Assembly: GCF_001038485.1 (NCBI RefSeq)
Contig: NZ_LDUE01000045.1
Coordinates: 1 to 55,316 of the forward strand
Reading direction: 5' to 3'
DNA from: Ornithinibacillus californiensis
GTDB taxonomy: Bacteria > Bacillota > Bacilli > Bacillales > Amphibacillaceae
Length of the DNA: 55,316 bases
Part shown: positions 7,925 through 16,668 of the stretch, piece by piece
How the letters are laid out: each line of letters begins with the position of its first letter
Numbering within the stretch: the first letter of the stretch is position 1
Position numbers and translations under genes: made by a program
The notes under the pieces: generated by a model
Told to the model about the DNA's origin: nothing
What the model saw: only the letters and a program-made list of their open reading frames with translations
Database searches by the model: none

Positions 7925-10243
7925 TTAGTTCTGTGGTATGTTAATAGATACAGCTGTTGTATCTACAGTACCTTGAGCATTTGATAATGTGAAGATGATA
8001 TTACCTTTGTCTCCAGCTTTTGTTTGGTAATCAGTATTAGCAGTTACCCCACTAATTGTACTATCAGCAACCCACGCAAGTGAACCAACGCTAATATCTC
8101 CTGCAGATTTTGTATAGCCTTTTTCCCCATCTTTATCAACATAAAGAACTAAAGAATCAAAGTATACCTTTTCACCAGTTGAAACTGTTACACCACTTAC
8201 TTGATTCGTATCTTCATTAATAGACAATACTGTAGCAGCGTTTACTGTTTCATCAGCTTTTGTAATAGCTGATACTGATTTAAAGCTAACGTCGTTGATT
8301 ACAGGAGTTGAATTTTTAACCGAAACTGTTTTCGTTACCAATTCAGTTGCTCCATAGCTGATTGTAACTTTCACTTCTCCAGCTTTTTGACCAGCTGCTA
8401 CAGTGATTTTGTTATCTACTACAGTTACATTTGCTTCAATATTATTTTCAACTTGTACAGTATACTGATCAGCAGTTTGTGCTTTTTGTTCGATTAATTC
8501 TTCACCAATGTAATAACCAGCAGCATTATATTTGTTTAATGCAAATGTTACTGTTGAGTCCTTTTCTGCATCAGCACTAGAACCGATTGTATAGTAATCA
8601 ATTGCTAGGTCAGCAGATTCTCCACCTACCACTTCAAGTAAGCGTGTTGCAACTTTAACATCATTAGAGATATCTACAGAAACAGTCGCTAATGTATTAC
8701 CATCAGTTTCTTTGTCAGAAATAACTAGGTTACCTTTACCAGCATAATCACCAGCAACAACAGTGAATGATGCTTGGCCATCAGCTACGTTTAATGTTGT
8801 ATTTTCAAGATCTACTAAGTTAACATCCGTGTTTTCCACTTTTACAGTTGGAAGTTTAACATAAACATCACCAGTGTATACTTCGCCAAATTGGTCTGTA
8901 ACTTTTAAAGTTAATGCTTTTTCATTATCAGTTGTTAATTTAACAGAACCATCTATTGTTACGTTAGATGCAACACGCTTTTCATCAGCAGATACTGTTA
9001 ATGTAAAACTTTTAGTCACATCTCCAGCTTTAATAGTGATTGTAGTTGTACCAGCTTTTAGTGTTGTAACAACTCCATCTGCACTTACGTAAGCAACGGA
9101 AGGATTAGAAGATTCCACTGAGTACCCATCTGTTGCAATTGCTTGTTCTTTATTTCCAGCTTTAGTTGTACCTTCAACTGCAGAAATATTTAAAGTTTCC
9201 CCTACTAAAACAGTTTTACTATTTTTCAGCTCTAGCTCTCCAGCTTTTAATACATAGCTGTCAATTGAGGTATATTGAGAATCCAAATCTTCCACTTTTA
9301 CTTGTTGTAGTGCTGACTCGGCAACTACCTTACCTTCTTTATCACTAACTACAACTTTATAGCTGAACGTGTTACCAACAGTAAGGTTAGATACTAGTTT
9401 ACCAGTATTAGAAGTAATAGCGGTAGTTGGTTGCCCACTTGCATCTTTAGCAGCAAAGATATCACTTGTTGCTTGGAATTCTACCTTATAACCAGCTCTT
9501 TCAACCGCTGCAAGATCAGCAGCTTTAGAATCACCATTAATCGCAAAAGCTAAAGTTTCTTCAGCACTATCGTCTACAAGTGTAGTTATTGCACTTACAC
9601 TATTAACCTCAATTGGTGAAACAGCCAAATTAGCCTTATACAAGAAAGTTGCAAATTGGCCACGAGTAACAGCTTCACCAGGACGGAAATCATCTAATTG
9701 GTTCGTAATTCCTAGGTTTGCTAGAATTTGAACATTTGCTTTATGAGTTTCAGCAACATTATCAAGGTTGATTTTTACTTCTTTTTCAACTTTGATTGTA
9801 TCAAGATCAAAAGCATTAACTAGAGTTGATGCCATTTGTTGACGGGAAAGTGGTTCGTTTGGTAAGTATTTTCGGTTACTACCTTTGAACACGCCAGCCT
9901 CAGCAACAGCAGCTATGTAATCGGCATATAAATCATCAGCAGAAACATCTGTAAAATATGAACCTACTTCTGACGCATTTGGGCGTTCTAATCCTAAAGC
10001 ATTAACAAACATAATTGCAGCATGTGGACGAGTTAGTTCTTTACTAACACCGAAAGATCCATCTGCATATCCTTTAATTCCTTTTTCTGCAAGGAATTGA
10101 ATGCCTTCATAATGTGAATCACCAGATTTTACATCTGTAAAATTAATATCTGCTGCAAGTACAGATGGTGCAACAGCAGCTACAACAGTAGTCGCAGCCA
10201 TAGCGGATGCAGCGAATTTTTTATATGACTTATGATTTGCCAT
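7925..10243 (-). CDS. S-layer-type protein: three SLH motifs and bacterial Ig-like domains
   Basis: Secreted structural protein of 772 residues. A signal peptide (KFAASAMAATTVVAAVAPSVLAAD) precedes three SLH motifs (about 30-205; GIKGYADGSFG, GVFKGSNRKYLPNE, LGITNQLDDFRPGE). A long beta-rich region follows, with at least one Big_2-like Ig domain (near PSVAYVSADGVVTTLKAGTTTITIKAG). There is no Cys and the protein is rich in Thr, Val and Ala, as in S-layer proteins. The start is ATG 10243 behind AGGAGG; the frame extends 23 codons further but without a ribosome site. It resembles the protein at 31551 in signal and SLH parts but not in its Ig region, so it is probably an accessory or alternative S-layer subunit. 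Confidence 0.85.
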   Translation of the reverse strand: MANHKSYKKFAASAMAATTVVAAVAPSVLAADINFTDVKSGDSHYEGIQFLAEKGIKGYADGSFGVSKELTRPHAAIMFVNALGLERPNASEVGSYFTDVSADDLYADYIAAVAEAGVFKGSNRKYLPNEPLSRQQMASTLVNAFDLDTIKVEKEVKINLDNVAETHKANVQILANLGITNQLDDFRPGEAVTRGQFATFLYKANLAVSPIEVNSVSAITTLVDDSAEETLAFAINGDSKAADLAAVERAGYKVEFQATSDIFAAKDASGQPTTAITSNTGKLVSNLTVGNTFSYKVVVSDKEGKVVAESALQQVKVEDLDSQYTSIDSYVLKAGELELKNSKTVLVGETLNISAVEGTTKAGNKEQAIATDGYSVESSNPSVAYVSADGVVTTLKAGTTTITIKAGDVTKSFTLTVSADEKRVASNVTIDGSVKLTTDNEKALTLKVTDQFGEVYTGDVYVKLPTVKVENTDVNLVDLENTTLNVADGQASFTVVAGDYAGKGNLVISDKETDGNTLATVSVDISNDVKVATRLLEVVGGESADLAIDYYTIGSSADAEKDSTVTFALNKYNAAGYYIGEELIEQKAQTADQYTVQVENNIEANVTVVDNKITVAAGQKAGEVKVTISYGATELVTKTVSVKNSTPVINDVSFKSVSAITKADETVNAATVLSINEDTNQVSGVTVSTGEKVYFDSLVLYVDKDGEKGYTKSAGDISVGSLAWVADSTISGVTANTDYQTKAGDKGNIIFTLSNAQGTVDTTAVSINIPQN

Positions 10244-10610
10244 GAAATTATGTCCTCCTAAGGTGTATCTTATGATATATGGCTTAAGACTTATTCTAAA
10301 GCCTAGATTCATATTAACATAGATTTTATTATAAATCTTATGTGAAAAACATGTATTTTAGTTAGGTTTTACCAATTGAGGCAATAATCTCTTGGAGTAA
10401 CAAAAAAGCCGCAATACCATAAATATACTGTCATTCTACCTATCTAGATTATGTATTACTTCTCCATACCATCTCCTGTATTGATTCCTGCCTAAACAGT
10501 TCAGAGCTGATGTAAGTTATAAGGCTGTTGTACGAAGTTTAACTAACATAAATAGCTCTCAGATACTACTGAGAGCTAATTTATAACTATACATTGAGTA
10601 ACAGTTTCTC
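10244..10610. other. Leader region of the S-layer-type gene; hairpin at 10554-10577
   Basis: About 370 bp. A TATAAT is visible on the minus strand near 10329-10334 but lacks a good -35. AGCTCTCAG / CTGAGAGCT at 10554-10577 is a perfect hairpin downstream of neither gene's 3' T-run, so its terminator role for the gtr operon upstream is only possible. The leader could be long, as for S-layer genes, but I recognise no riboswitch class in it. Confidence 0.35.
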
Positions 10611-12131
10611 CTAATCACTCAATTTGATAATAGCTACTTCTCCTATAATTTGAATAGATTCCTTGGATGGCCATGGGACCATTTCTTGAACTAAATCACT
10701 CGCTTTTAAGGAATCTAACTCTTCTCTATTTACTAAACCTATCTTAGTTCCTAGTTGATTCTCTAGCATAGCTGAAAAATGGTAAGGCTGAACAAGAAAT
10801 ACTTCGCCCATCGCACCAGTCATTTTGGGAATGCTTTGGGTTACCCTATCGGTACTTATATTCGTATGAACTGGCTTTCTACCAATTATCGCAAGCTTGG
10901 TAACTTTTTCATAACCTTCTGTTTCTTCTACTCGATCAAGAATTCGATTAGCCAAAGAATATGATTTTTCATATTTGAGAGTCATATTAAAATAGGCGAT
11001 ATTACTAATGATAGCAAAATTAAATATAACTAAGGCTAGAGTTATCACTGCCCCCCAGGAAAATAACTTTCCTAAGGCGTTTGGTTTATCTAGTCTCTCA
11101 TAAAATATTATTGGAACAAGGTATATAGAGACTAAAGCCATAACCATTAACATATGATAGCTAACTCCAGGGGATACAAAGTAAAGAATATATGAAAATA
11201 CCGGTAACAATACTAGACTAGTTACTAATAAGGTGGTTTTAAGAATTGATAATTTATGTTGAATAAATAGAACTATGATTCCTATTACAATTAAAATTAG
11301 AAGGAAGATATTCAAAACTTCAAATAAATTCACAGGGAAATCTGATACGAAGCCTCTTAAGAAAAAATCGTTAACTGTCTCTTTAATAGTTCTGAGATTA
11401 TCTTTAATCCCGCCTAGTTGTCCACCTATTTGATTTAGCCCCTGATAGCTGGTTATTTCTCCATGCTGTTGGTATATCTTAAATGTAATAGCATATAAAA
11501 CCATGCCAATAACACCCATTATAACCAATCGACTAAGTTCAAATATCAAAGGTTTGTATTTCCTATGAACAAGTAACTCATTAATGAACCATAAGGTGAT
11601 GATAGTCAATAATACTGATAGGTTTGCTTGATATATTCCCACACTAATGTATAGGATTAATCCTCCGGCTAAAAATCCAAACTTATATTTTTGGGTAACA
11701 AATATTGCTAAAAAAGCTAACAAGATACCTGCCATATATGCATCTGCTGTAAACATGTAGGAGAAAGTTGATGCAACAGTAGGAAATGTGACAATTAGAC
11801 CCGAACTTAATATAATTGCTGAGGTTTGTTTTAATCGGAATAGCTCCACATATAGTACAGATGTTATAGATAAATATAGAATTGAAAATACACCGATTAT
11901 CCAAGGCAAATCAAAAAATGATGTAATTCCACTACTTTGACTTAAAAAGAAACGACCCGAAGAGTACTTTTGTTGTTCACTATAAATATTAATTAACCCA
12001 TCATGATTAGGTAACATGTTGGTAAATACATACATATGCGTTAAAAAACCAATAATAACTGTACTGTAAAAAGCTATTTTCCATTCCTTTTTGATGGCCA
12101 ATCTAATCCACTTAAATACATCTTCTGGCAT
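10611..12131 (-). CDS. GtrII-type polytopic glycosyltransferase (Glucos_trans_II family)
   Basis: Integral membrane protein of 506 residues with about ten or more hydrophobic segments and a soluble C-terminal tail. The early loop LPNHDGLINIYSEQQKYSSGR and FSYMFTADAYMAG fit the GtrII / PF14264 group, which takes a sugar from a polyprenyl-phosphate donor outside the membrane and adds it to a surface glycan. It is the third gene of a gtrA-gtrB-gtr operon: the ATG at 12131 lies one base after the gtrB stop, with its AAGGAG inside gtrB. In this three-component system the last gene sets acceptor specificity. The sugar is usually glucose or a related hexose; neither sugar nor acceptor can be read from sequence. 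Confidence 0.82.
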   Translation of the reverse strand: MPEDVFKWIRLAIKKEWKIAFYSTVIIGFLTHMYVFTNMLPNHDGLINIYSEQQKYSSGRFFLSQSSGITSFFDLPWIIGVFSILYLSITSVLYVELFRLKQTSAIILSSGLIVTFPTVASTFSYMFTADAYMAGILLAFLAIFVTQKYKFGFLAGGLILYISVGIYQANLSVLLTIITLWFINELLVHRKYKPLIFELSRLVIMGVIGMVLYAITFKIYQQHGEITSYQGLNQIGGQLGGIKDNLRTIKETVNDFFLRGFVSDFPVNLFEVLNIFLLILIVIGIIVLFIQHKLSILKTTLLVTSLVLLPVFSYILYFVSPGVSYHMLMVMALVSIYLVPIIFYERLDKPNALGKLFSWGAVITLALVIFNFAIISNIAYFNMTLKYEKSYSLANRILDRVEETEGYEKVTKLAIIGRKPVHTNISTDRVTQSIPKMTGAMGEVFLVQPYHFSAMLENQLGTKIGLVNREELDSLKASDLVQEMVPWPSKESIQIIGEVAIIKLSD

Positions 12132-12132
12132 A

Positions 12133-13059
12133 CTATTGCTCCTTAAAACTTTTTTCCTTAATCAGATAGGGTGGTCTTTGCTTTGTTTCATAATAAATGC
12201 GACCTATGTACTCTCCGATGATTCCTAAGAATAAGAGTTGTATCCCTCCTAGAAAAATAATAGTAGAAATAGTAGTTAAATACCCTGGCGCTACTACACC
12301 ATTTAATAAATAGTTAATCAACAGCCAAACTATGTAGCAAAACCCAAATAAGGTAATCAATAAACCGCTATGGATAGCTATTCTTAAAGGCTTGTTATTA
12401 AAAGATAATATCCCATCTATTGCATAGTTTAAAAGATTTTTAAATGACCATTTACTAGAACCATTAACTCGAATATAATTATCAAACTCAATTATTTTCT
12501 CTTCAAAACCAATCCATGAAAATAAACCTTTTGAAAACCGATTACGCTCATTTGTTTCTAAATAAGCATTTAATGCCCGGCGGCTGATTAAACGGAAATC
12601 TCCAATGCCATCTGTAAAAGTTACATCTACTAGTTTATTAGCAAACTTATAAAAAATATTTGTAAGTAACCTACGAGCTATCTTTTCCTTCTTACGATTT
12701 CTCTTTGCAATTACTTGATCATATCCTTCTTCAAAGTATTTCCACATGGTTGGAATTACAGAAGGGGGATGCTGTAAATCGGCATCCATCAAAATAACTG
12801 CATCTCCAGTAGCATATTGAAAACCAGCAAGTATTGCAGCTTCCTTTCCAAAATTCCTGCTAAAAGAAATATACTTCACATCATTATATTGATTTGCTAA
12901 TTTCTTAAGAATAGACAGAGTCCCATCCAGACTACCATCATCTATAAAGACTATTTCAGTAACAATTGGAAGATTCTTAATGTATTTTTGAGTTTCCGAA
13001 TAAAATGAAGTTAAATTTTCTTGTTCATTATAGCAAGGCACTATAATGCTAAGTTTCAT
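12133..13059 (-). CDS. gtrB: GtrB-type polyprenyl-phosphate glycosyltransferase
   Basis: Family 2 glycosyltransferase of the DPM1/GtrB group, 308 residues. The N-terminal GT-A domain shows SIIVPCYNEQENL, FIDDGSLDGT and MDADLQHPP (nucleotide-sugar and metal binding). Two C-terminal transmembrane segments (about 230-255 and 262-290) end in the family motif GEYIGRIYYETKQRPPY. It transfers a hexose from a nucleotide sugar to undecaprenyl phosphate on the inner membrane face. It overlaps gtrA by 11 bases and is followed after one base by the GtrII-like gene. Start ATG 13059 behind GAGGGA. Confidence 0.9.
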   Translation of the reverse strand: MKLSIIVPCYNEQENLTSFYSETQKYIKNLPIVTEIVFIDDGSLDGTLSILKKLANQYNDVKYISFSRNFGKEAAILAGFQYATGDAVILMDADLQHPPSVIPTMWKYFEEGYDQVIAKRNRKKEKIARRLLTNIFYKFANKLVDVTFTDGIGDFRLISRRALNAYLETNERNRFSKGLFSWIGFEEKIIEFDNYIRVNGSSKWSFKNLLNYAIDGILSFNNKPLRIAIHSGLLITLFGFCYIVWLLINYLLNGVVAPGYLTTISTIIFLGGIQLLFLGIIGEYIGRIYYETKQRPPYLIKEKSFKEQ

Positions 13060-13450
13060 TTTTATCCCTCTTCTTAGACTTTAAAATTTTCCCCGATAAA
13101 ATAAATGTAAAAGGTATTGCGAATCCTGAAGCTAATAGAGCTCCTAATTTAGGATCAACTCTAAAATACTCAGTCAATATATAAAGAGCACTAGTTGAAG
13201 CTAATATATTTACTAGGTATGTTAATGGAAATCTTAAAAATTTCCTCCAGCTAGGTTTAGTGTTGTAAGTAAAATAGGTATTTAGAAAGAAGGACCCTAT
13301 CATACTTAGTAAAAAAGCTACCCAATGACTTATGATATAGTGTAACTGAAATAGTTCACTGAATAATAAATACCAAATATAATAGTGACCCGTATTAAAA
13401 AAGCCAACTAAAATAAACTTTATCATTTCATTTTTTATATATATCTTCAT
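13049..13450 (-). CDS. gtrA: GtrA-family lipid-linked sugar flippase-like protein
   Basis: Small membrane protein with four hydrophobic segments: FILVGFFNTGHYYIWYLLF, then WVAFLLSMIGSFFLNTYFTY, then TYLVNILASTSALYIL, then FAIPFTFILSGKIL. This is the GtrA pattern, proposed to flip the polyprenyl-phosphate sugar made by GtrB. It is the first gene of the gtr operon. The frame extends to a GTG at 13468 (139 residues). ATG 13450 (MKIYIKNEMIKF, 133 residues) matches the usual family N-terminus better. Neither has a strong ribosome site, so the start is uncertain. Confidence 0.8.
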   Translation of the reverse strand: MKIYIKNEMIKFILVGFFNTGHYYIWYLLFSELFQLHYIISHWVAFLLSMIGSFFLNTYFTYNTKPSWRKFLRFPLTYLVNILASTSALYILTEYFRVDPKLGALLASGFAIPFTFILSGKILKSKKRDKNET

Positions 13451-13779
13451 ATGTATAATCTTCTTCACAACTAATATTTATTTTTTCTATCCTTTAGGAT
13501 AAGTGGTACGGTTTATTCCTTTTCACTGCCCTAAGTGATAGTAAAAGCTTACCCCATTCATTATGGTCCTTGAAAAATGATGTTATACATTCATTATTTA
13601 GTTTTTATATTTTCACATTATTATAGACTATGCTCTTTTCCCTATAAATGTCGGTGCTAGTGAATAGTATTTCTAAAACTAAATATTATTGAAAATAATG
13701 CGAAACTGTAGTAAGTGAGGTTATAATATTTAAATTATTGAGCTAAACGGGAACCGCATACTCTACCAAAACGACAAAT
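13451..13779. other. Intergenic, no gene seen
   Basis: AT-rich stretch upstream of the gtr operon. I see no reading frame, repeat or clear promoter box pair. It separates the glycosylation operon from the toxin-immunity island. Confidence 0.4.
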
Positions 13780-13804
13780 TGGCGACTATCAAAGATAGTC
13801 GCCA
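13780..13804 (-). terminator. Hairpin terminator, also present at 16316
   Basis: TGGCGACTATC, a three-base loop, GATAGTCGCCA: a perfect 11-bp stem just after the immunity-gene stop, followed on the minus strand by a T-rich stretch. The same arms occur at 16316-16344, next to a fragment of the same gene. Confidence 0.7.
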
Positions 13805-13817
13805 TTAGTGATAAAAC

Positions 13818-14591
13818 TTAAGTTACAACCCTCATAAATCTATGAAATTTATCACAAATATCATACCCATATACATTCGGCTTCCCCCAGAAATTCGTTA
13901 CTATTTTCAATGGAGGAAACTCATGTATAGGTGTACCGTTTACATTAGCAACAACTGCCATTCCATTCCCGAACCTGCTCTTGGAATAGTCCCAATTACC
14001 GCCATGGTTTTCTATCACATACTCACCAAGCGCAGCACTTGCTTGAAGGATAAAGTCCCAATCTGGATTACTATTCTTGTTTATCCTTTCAAGCGTCTTC
14101 TCTTTTATTAGTGACACGTATTTAGAATAGTCTCCTGAAAAGCTAATTTCTTCATGAAAATCATTGGTTAAACTACTAGCATTACTTATGACTTCCTCAT
14201 TTAGGCTAGAAGGAGGAACTAAATCAGGCTTTTCTGCCGCTTCTAGATACGGTAACCCAAATTCTAAAAGCAATCTTTTTATATCTTCCATAATTACTTC
14301 TAAACTTTCTTCCCGGTATTCCCACATGTATTTATCTTCTGTACTATTCTTCTCGAATACTAGTAAATTAACTGGATTAACAGTAGGTATTCCATCAATT
14401 TCTAAGAGAACTTTAAGGGAGTTTTTTGTAATATCGCTTTTCTCAAAAGCAATAATCTTTTCATAAACATCTTTTTTTGAAAATTCCCAGCGAAAAGATG
14501 CTATTTTACCTGTGTATTGATATCCTTGTTTTTCTAAAAGGGGGATAAAGTTATTCTTAATATTATTTCCTAAGCTCATTCCTTTAAGCAC
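13818..14591 (-). CDS. Probable orphan immunity protein (DUF4304-like N-terminus)
   Basis: Cytoplasmic protein of 257 residues. The first half (LEKQGYQYTGKIASFRWEFSKK) resembles DUF4304-type proteins that often sit beside polymorphic toxins. The second half is charged and aromatic (GGNWDYSKSRFGNGMAVVANV, NFWGKPNVYGYD) and I cannot assign it. Evidence for an immunity role is positional: it lies downstream of the Rhs gene among other immunity genes, and a second truncated copy of its 3' end occurs at 16357. The GTG at 14591 is preceded by AAGGATG; ATG 14579 is the alternative. A 49-codon frame ends overlapping that ATG. Confidence 0.6.
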   Translation of the reverse strand: MLKGMSLGNNIKNNFIPLLEKQGYQYTGKIASFRWEFSKKDVYEKIIAFEKSDITKNSLKVLLEIDGIPTVNPVNLLVFEKNSTEDKYMWEYREESLEVIMEDIKRLLLEFGLPYLEAAEKPDLVPPSSLNEEVISNASSLTNDFHEEISFSGDYSKYVSLIKEKTLERINKNSNPDWDFILQASAALGEYVIENHGGNWDYSKSRFGNGMAVVANVNGTPIHEFPPLKIVTNFWGKPNVYGYDICDKFHRFMRVVT

Positions 14592-14725
14592 TTTCTCACA
14601 TCCTTCAGTTGCCAGTAAGAGATTGGGAGCTTACTAGCCACATACATGATTTTTTCCAACCAATGCCTTTTCACAACTTTAAATAATAGTTTACTATTTT
14701 TCAAAAATACTATTGGCTGCAGCAT
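14576..14725 (-). CDS. Small ORF ending at the immunity-gene start; possible toxin-tip remnant
   Basis: A frame of 49 residues (MLQPIVFLKNSKLLFKVVKR and on) ends in a TGA that overlaps the internal ATG of the immunity gene. Its position, immediately 5' of an immunity gene in an Rhs island, is where the C-terminal end of a displaced toxin module would lie. I do not recognise the sequence and it may be non-coding. Confidence 0.25.
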   Translation of the reverse strand: MLQPIVFLKNSKLLFKVVKRHWLEKIMYVASKLPISYWQLKDVRKCLKE

Positions 14726-14744
14726 ATTACCATCAAAAGGTAAA

Positions 14745-15125
14745 TTATTCTAATAAATTTTCCAAATCAAGATCTTCCGAAAAATAATTAAACATTTCGG
14801 AAACCGGTTTAAACCTAAAATTTGTAAACTTATTATTATAAACAAATATCCAGTTTATTTACAGAAATAGTGCCTATAGTTTCAATATATCCTTTTAACC
14901 ACCCTTGATTGTTAATAATTTGAGGTGCAATAAGAAATTCATGTGATAATAAATTATCTGGTATTGCTTTTTGGCTAGAAAGATAATTAAAGATGAATAT
15001 CAAATGTCCTTTGTTCATAATTGGGGCATTAAGTGTCATTTTGGCATTAATAACTACCCCAAAATAAAAACATCATCTTTTGGCTGAATAATGAATACGT
15101 CACCCTCTTTATCAAAAGGGAGTTC
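14745..15125 (-). pseudogene. Frameshifted Imm26-like immunity gene remnant
   Basis: Three minus-strand frames join into one plausible protein: a start region reading GDVFIIQPKDDVFILG (near 15060-15110), the open frame 14836-15039 (INAKMTLNAPIMNKGHLIFI and on), and a tail reading FRFKPVSEMFNYFSEDLDL to a stop at 14745. Shifts are needed near 15055 and near 14845. The opening 'gDvF.i' pattern followed by a beta-rich middle resembles Imm26-type immunity proteins. Only the middle part is an uninterrupted frame, so the gene is broken. Confidence 0.5.
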
Positions 15126-15564
15126 CTATTCATTCACTAAGTCACTTCTATTAACAGAAAAGGTGATAAATAGAATGAAAGTAGAGATAACTATTGCATA
15201 AAATACTACTGCCTTTTTGATAGGATCACCCCTTAAATGTTATGGGACGTTGGAGAACAGCTTTTTAAAAATCGTTCATAACTACACCTTGCCTTAATTG
15301 AAGATTCCAAATTCTAGCTCCATTATAACTTATATCAAAGTTACTTAAAGTATTTTTTACATCTATTTATTCGCTTCTACAACATTAGGAACTTGTGTAA
15401 ACTTTCTTACTAGAATTTCTAATACACACGACTGCAATCATTATGGAAATGGCATGGCTTTTCTAACAGTATAATAAAATATGGAATTGACTGAATTTAA
15501 ACTGAATTTAAAGGATATCTATTCGCTAATAAATAGAATGCGAGAGAACGATCCACCCATAAAG
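15126..15564. other. Intergenic debris, no intact gene
   Basis: A short minus-strand frame near 15129-15230 encodes a hydrophobic segment (VVFYAIVISTFILFITFSV) but has no normal start and stops after about 34 codons. The rest shows nothing I can name. Confidence 0.3.
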
Positions 15565-15598
15565 AGAACCTTGAAAGGCATTTAGCCAATCAAGGTTC
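15565..15598 (-). terminator. Hairpin terminator, arms shared with 16589
   Basis: GAACCTTGA and TCAAGGTTC around AAGGCATTTAGCCAA, just 3' of the SUKH gene on the minus strand and followed there by CTCTTTATG. A sister hairpin with the same arms lies at 16589-16620, downstream of the DUF2019 gene. Confidence 0.65.
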
Positions 15599-15614
15599 TT
15601 ACTAGATATTTCAA

Positions 15615-16145
15615 TTAATTTAAATCATTTTTTAATTCTTTTAAGAAATCAGGATCAATCCAAACTTCTTCTACTTTGTAATCATCCAAATCATCTTCAT
15701 GGTGATATGGTTTCATTAGACCTAAGAACTCTTCAAAATTTACCGCAACTTCTATTAGAGAGTTAGTAGACAAAAGATTTTCATTCATAAGTTCCGTATC
15801 ATGGTCCCACAAACTTATTAACCCATTATCAATGTTTAAACAAACTATATTACCTCCCTCTACTCTGCATATAGGAATATTTCCACTTGGTATCCGTTCT
15901 TTATAAATTATATATTGTGATTTCAAATCATTTATATTCATCTTATTGACTCCAAAGAAATCTGTTACAGAGAATGACTTTATTTCTTTATTTTGAAGTA
16001 AAACAATATTTGATTCAGGAATTCCACCATTGTTTTTTTCTAGGAATTTTATATATTCCTTTGGCAAATTAACCCCTAGCTCTTTTTGAAAGTTGTTGAA
16101 CTCTCTCTCATTAAACTTTACATTACTTGGTTTTATATTAATCAT
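15615..16145 (-). CDS. SUKH/SMI1-KNR4 family immunity protein
   Basis: Protein of 176 residues with the SMI1/KNR4 (SUKH-1) pattern: an N-terminal helix then LGVNLPKEYIKFLEKNNGGIPE, a beta-rich middle (GNIPICRVEGGNIVCLNID, LISLWDHD) and an end region with LIEVAVNFEEFLGLM. SUKH proteins are common immunity partners of nuclease and other toxin tips of WapA/Rhs systems. It has its own good ribosome site (AGAGGTG, five bases from the ATG) and a terminator. The matching toxin is gone; a 44-codon open end at 16180-16315 just upstream may be its last trace. Confidence 0.85.
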   Translation of the reverse strand: MINIKPSNVKFNEREFNNFQKELGVNLPKEYIKFLEKNNGGIPESNIVLLQNKEIKSFSVTDFFGVNKMNINDLKSQYIIYKERIPSGNIPICRVEGGNIVCLNIDNGLISLWDHDTELMNENLLSTNSLIEVAVNFEEFLGLMKPYHHEDDLDDYKVEEVWIDPDFLKELKNDLN

Positions 16146-16179
16146 TATTACACCTCTTATAGATAACTTTTATCAAGGT

Positions 16180-16315
16180 CTACTTTAAACTGCCATAAAT
16201 AATTCCACTAAAGCTATGATTATTTAATTCCTCATTTAGGTATAAACTCATCTCTTTTGAAGTAGGAACTACCTTACTAACTATAAATTGATAATCATAA
16301 CTTTTGTAGATTAAA
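16180..16315 (-). pseudogene. Orphan toxin-tip remnant upstream of the SUKH gene
   Basis: A minus-strand frame with no start runs from about 16315 to a TAG at 16180-16182 and reads IYKSYDYQFIVSKVVPTSKE onward to IIYGSLK. It ends about 35 bases before the SUKH start, the spacing expected between a toxin 3' end and its immunity gene. On its 5' side it abuts the terminator of an older immunity fragment, so it looks like a displaced Rhs C-terminus cut by recombination. Confidence 0.4.
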
Positions 16316-16344
16316 TTGGCGACTATCATTGTGATAGTCGCCAA
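16316..16344 (-). terminator. Hairpin terminator, duplicate of 13780
   Basis: TTGGCGACTATC and GATAGTCGCCAA around a short loop, perfect stem. It follows a fragment of the same immunity gene that precedes the 13780 copy. Confidence 0.65.
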
Positions 16345-16356
16345 TGTTGATAGAAC

Positions 16357-16464
16357 TTATGTCACAATCCTTATGAATCTATGATATCTATCACTAATAT
16401 CATACCCATATACATTCGGCTTCCCCCAGAAATTAGTTACTATTTTCAATGGAGGAAACTCGCA
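16357..16464 (-). pseudogene. Truncated second copy of the 13818 immunity gene
   Basis: The minus strand encodes EFPPLKIVTNFWGKPNVYGY, then DISDRYHRFIRIVT and a stop, against DICDKFHRFMRVVT at the end of the 13818 protein. Only the last about 35 codons survive. Homology ends abruptly near 16464. This is a partial duplication or a relic of a divergent paralogue. Confidence 0.8.
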
Positions 16465-16588
16465 GAATTACCGAGAATTCTATAAATTATCATACCATTT
16501 ATAGCCTATTGTACACTAAAGCTATTTGGTCTTATATACTTGCATATATACAAACGAGTAATTCTTGTTGGACAACAAATTGCAAAAG

Positions 16589-16620
16589 AAACCTTGAAAG
16601 GCATATAACCCTTCAAGGTT
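16589..16620 (-). terminator. Hairpin terminator after the DUF2019-type gene
   Basis: AACCTTGAA and TTCAAGGTT around GGCATATAACCC; on the minus strand followed by TCTTTTG. Arms match the hairpin at 15565. Confidence 0.7.
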
Positions 16621-16668
16621 TTCAATGTATTACTGTTTCCACTTTTTTCTTAGTTTTGAGTAATCATT

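Noticed and set aside
10244-10610. A second riboswitch in front of the S-layer-type gene
   Set aside because: Structured-looking stretches exist, but none of the GEMM or other class motifs I know are present and no clear terminator follows.
16461-16588. Another immunity or toxin remnant between the truncated copy and the terminator
   Set aside because: I translated it in the minus frames and found only short stop-rich fragments with nothing recognisable.
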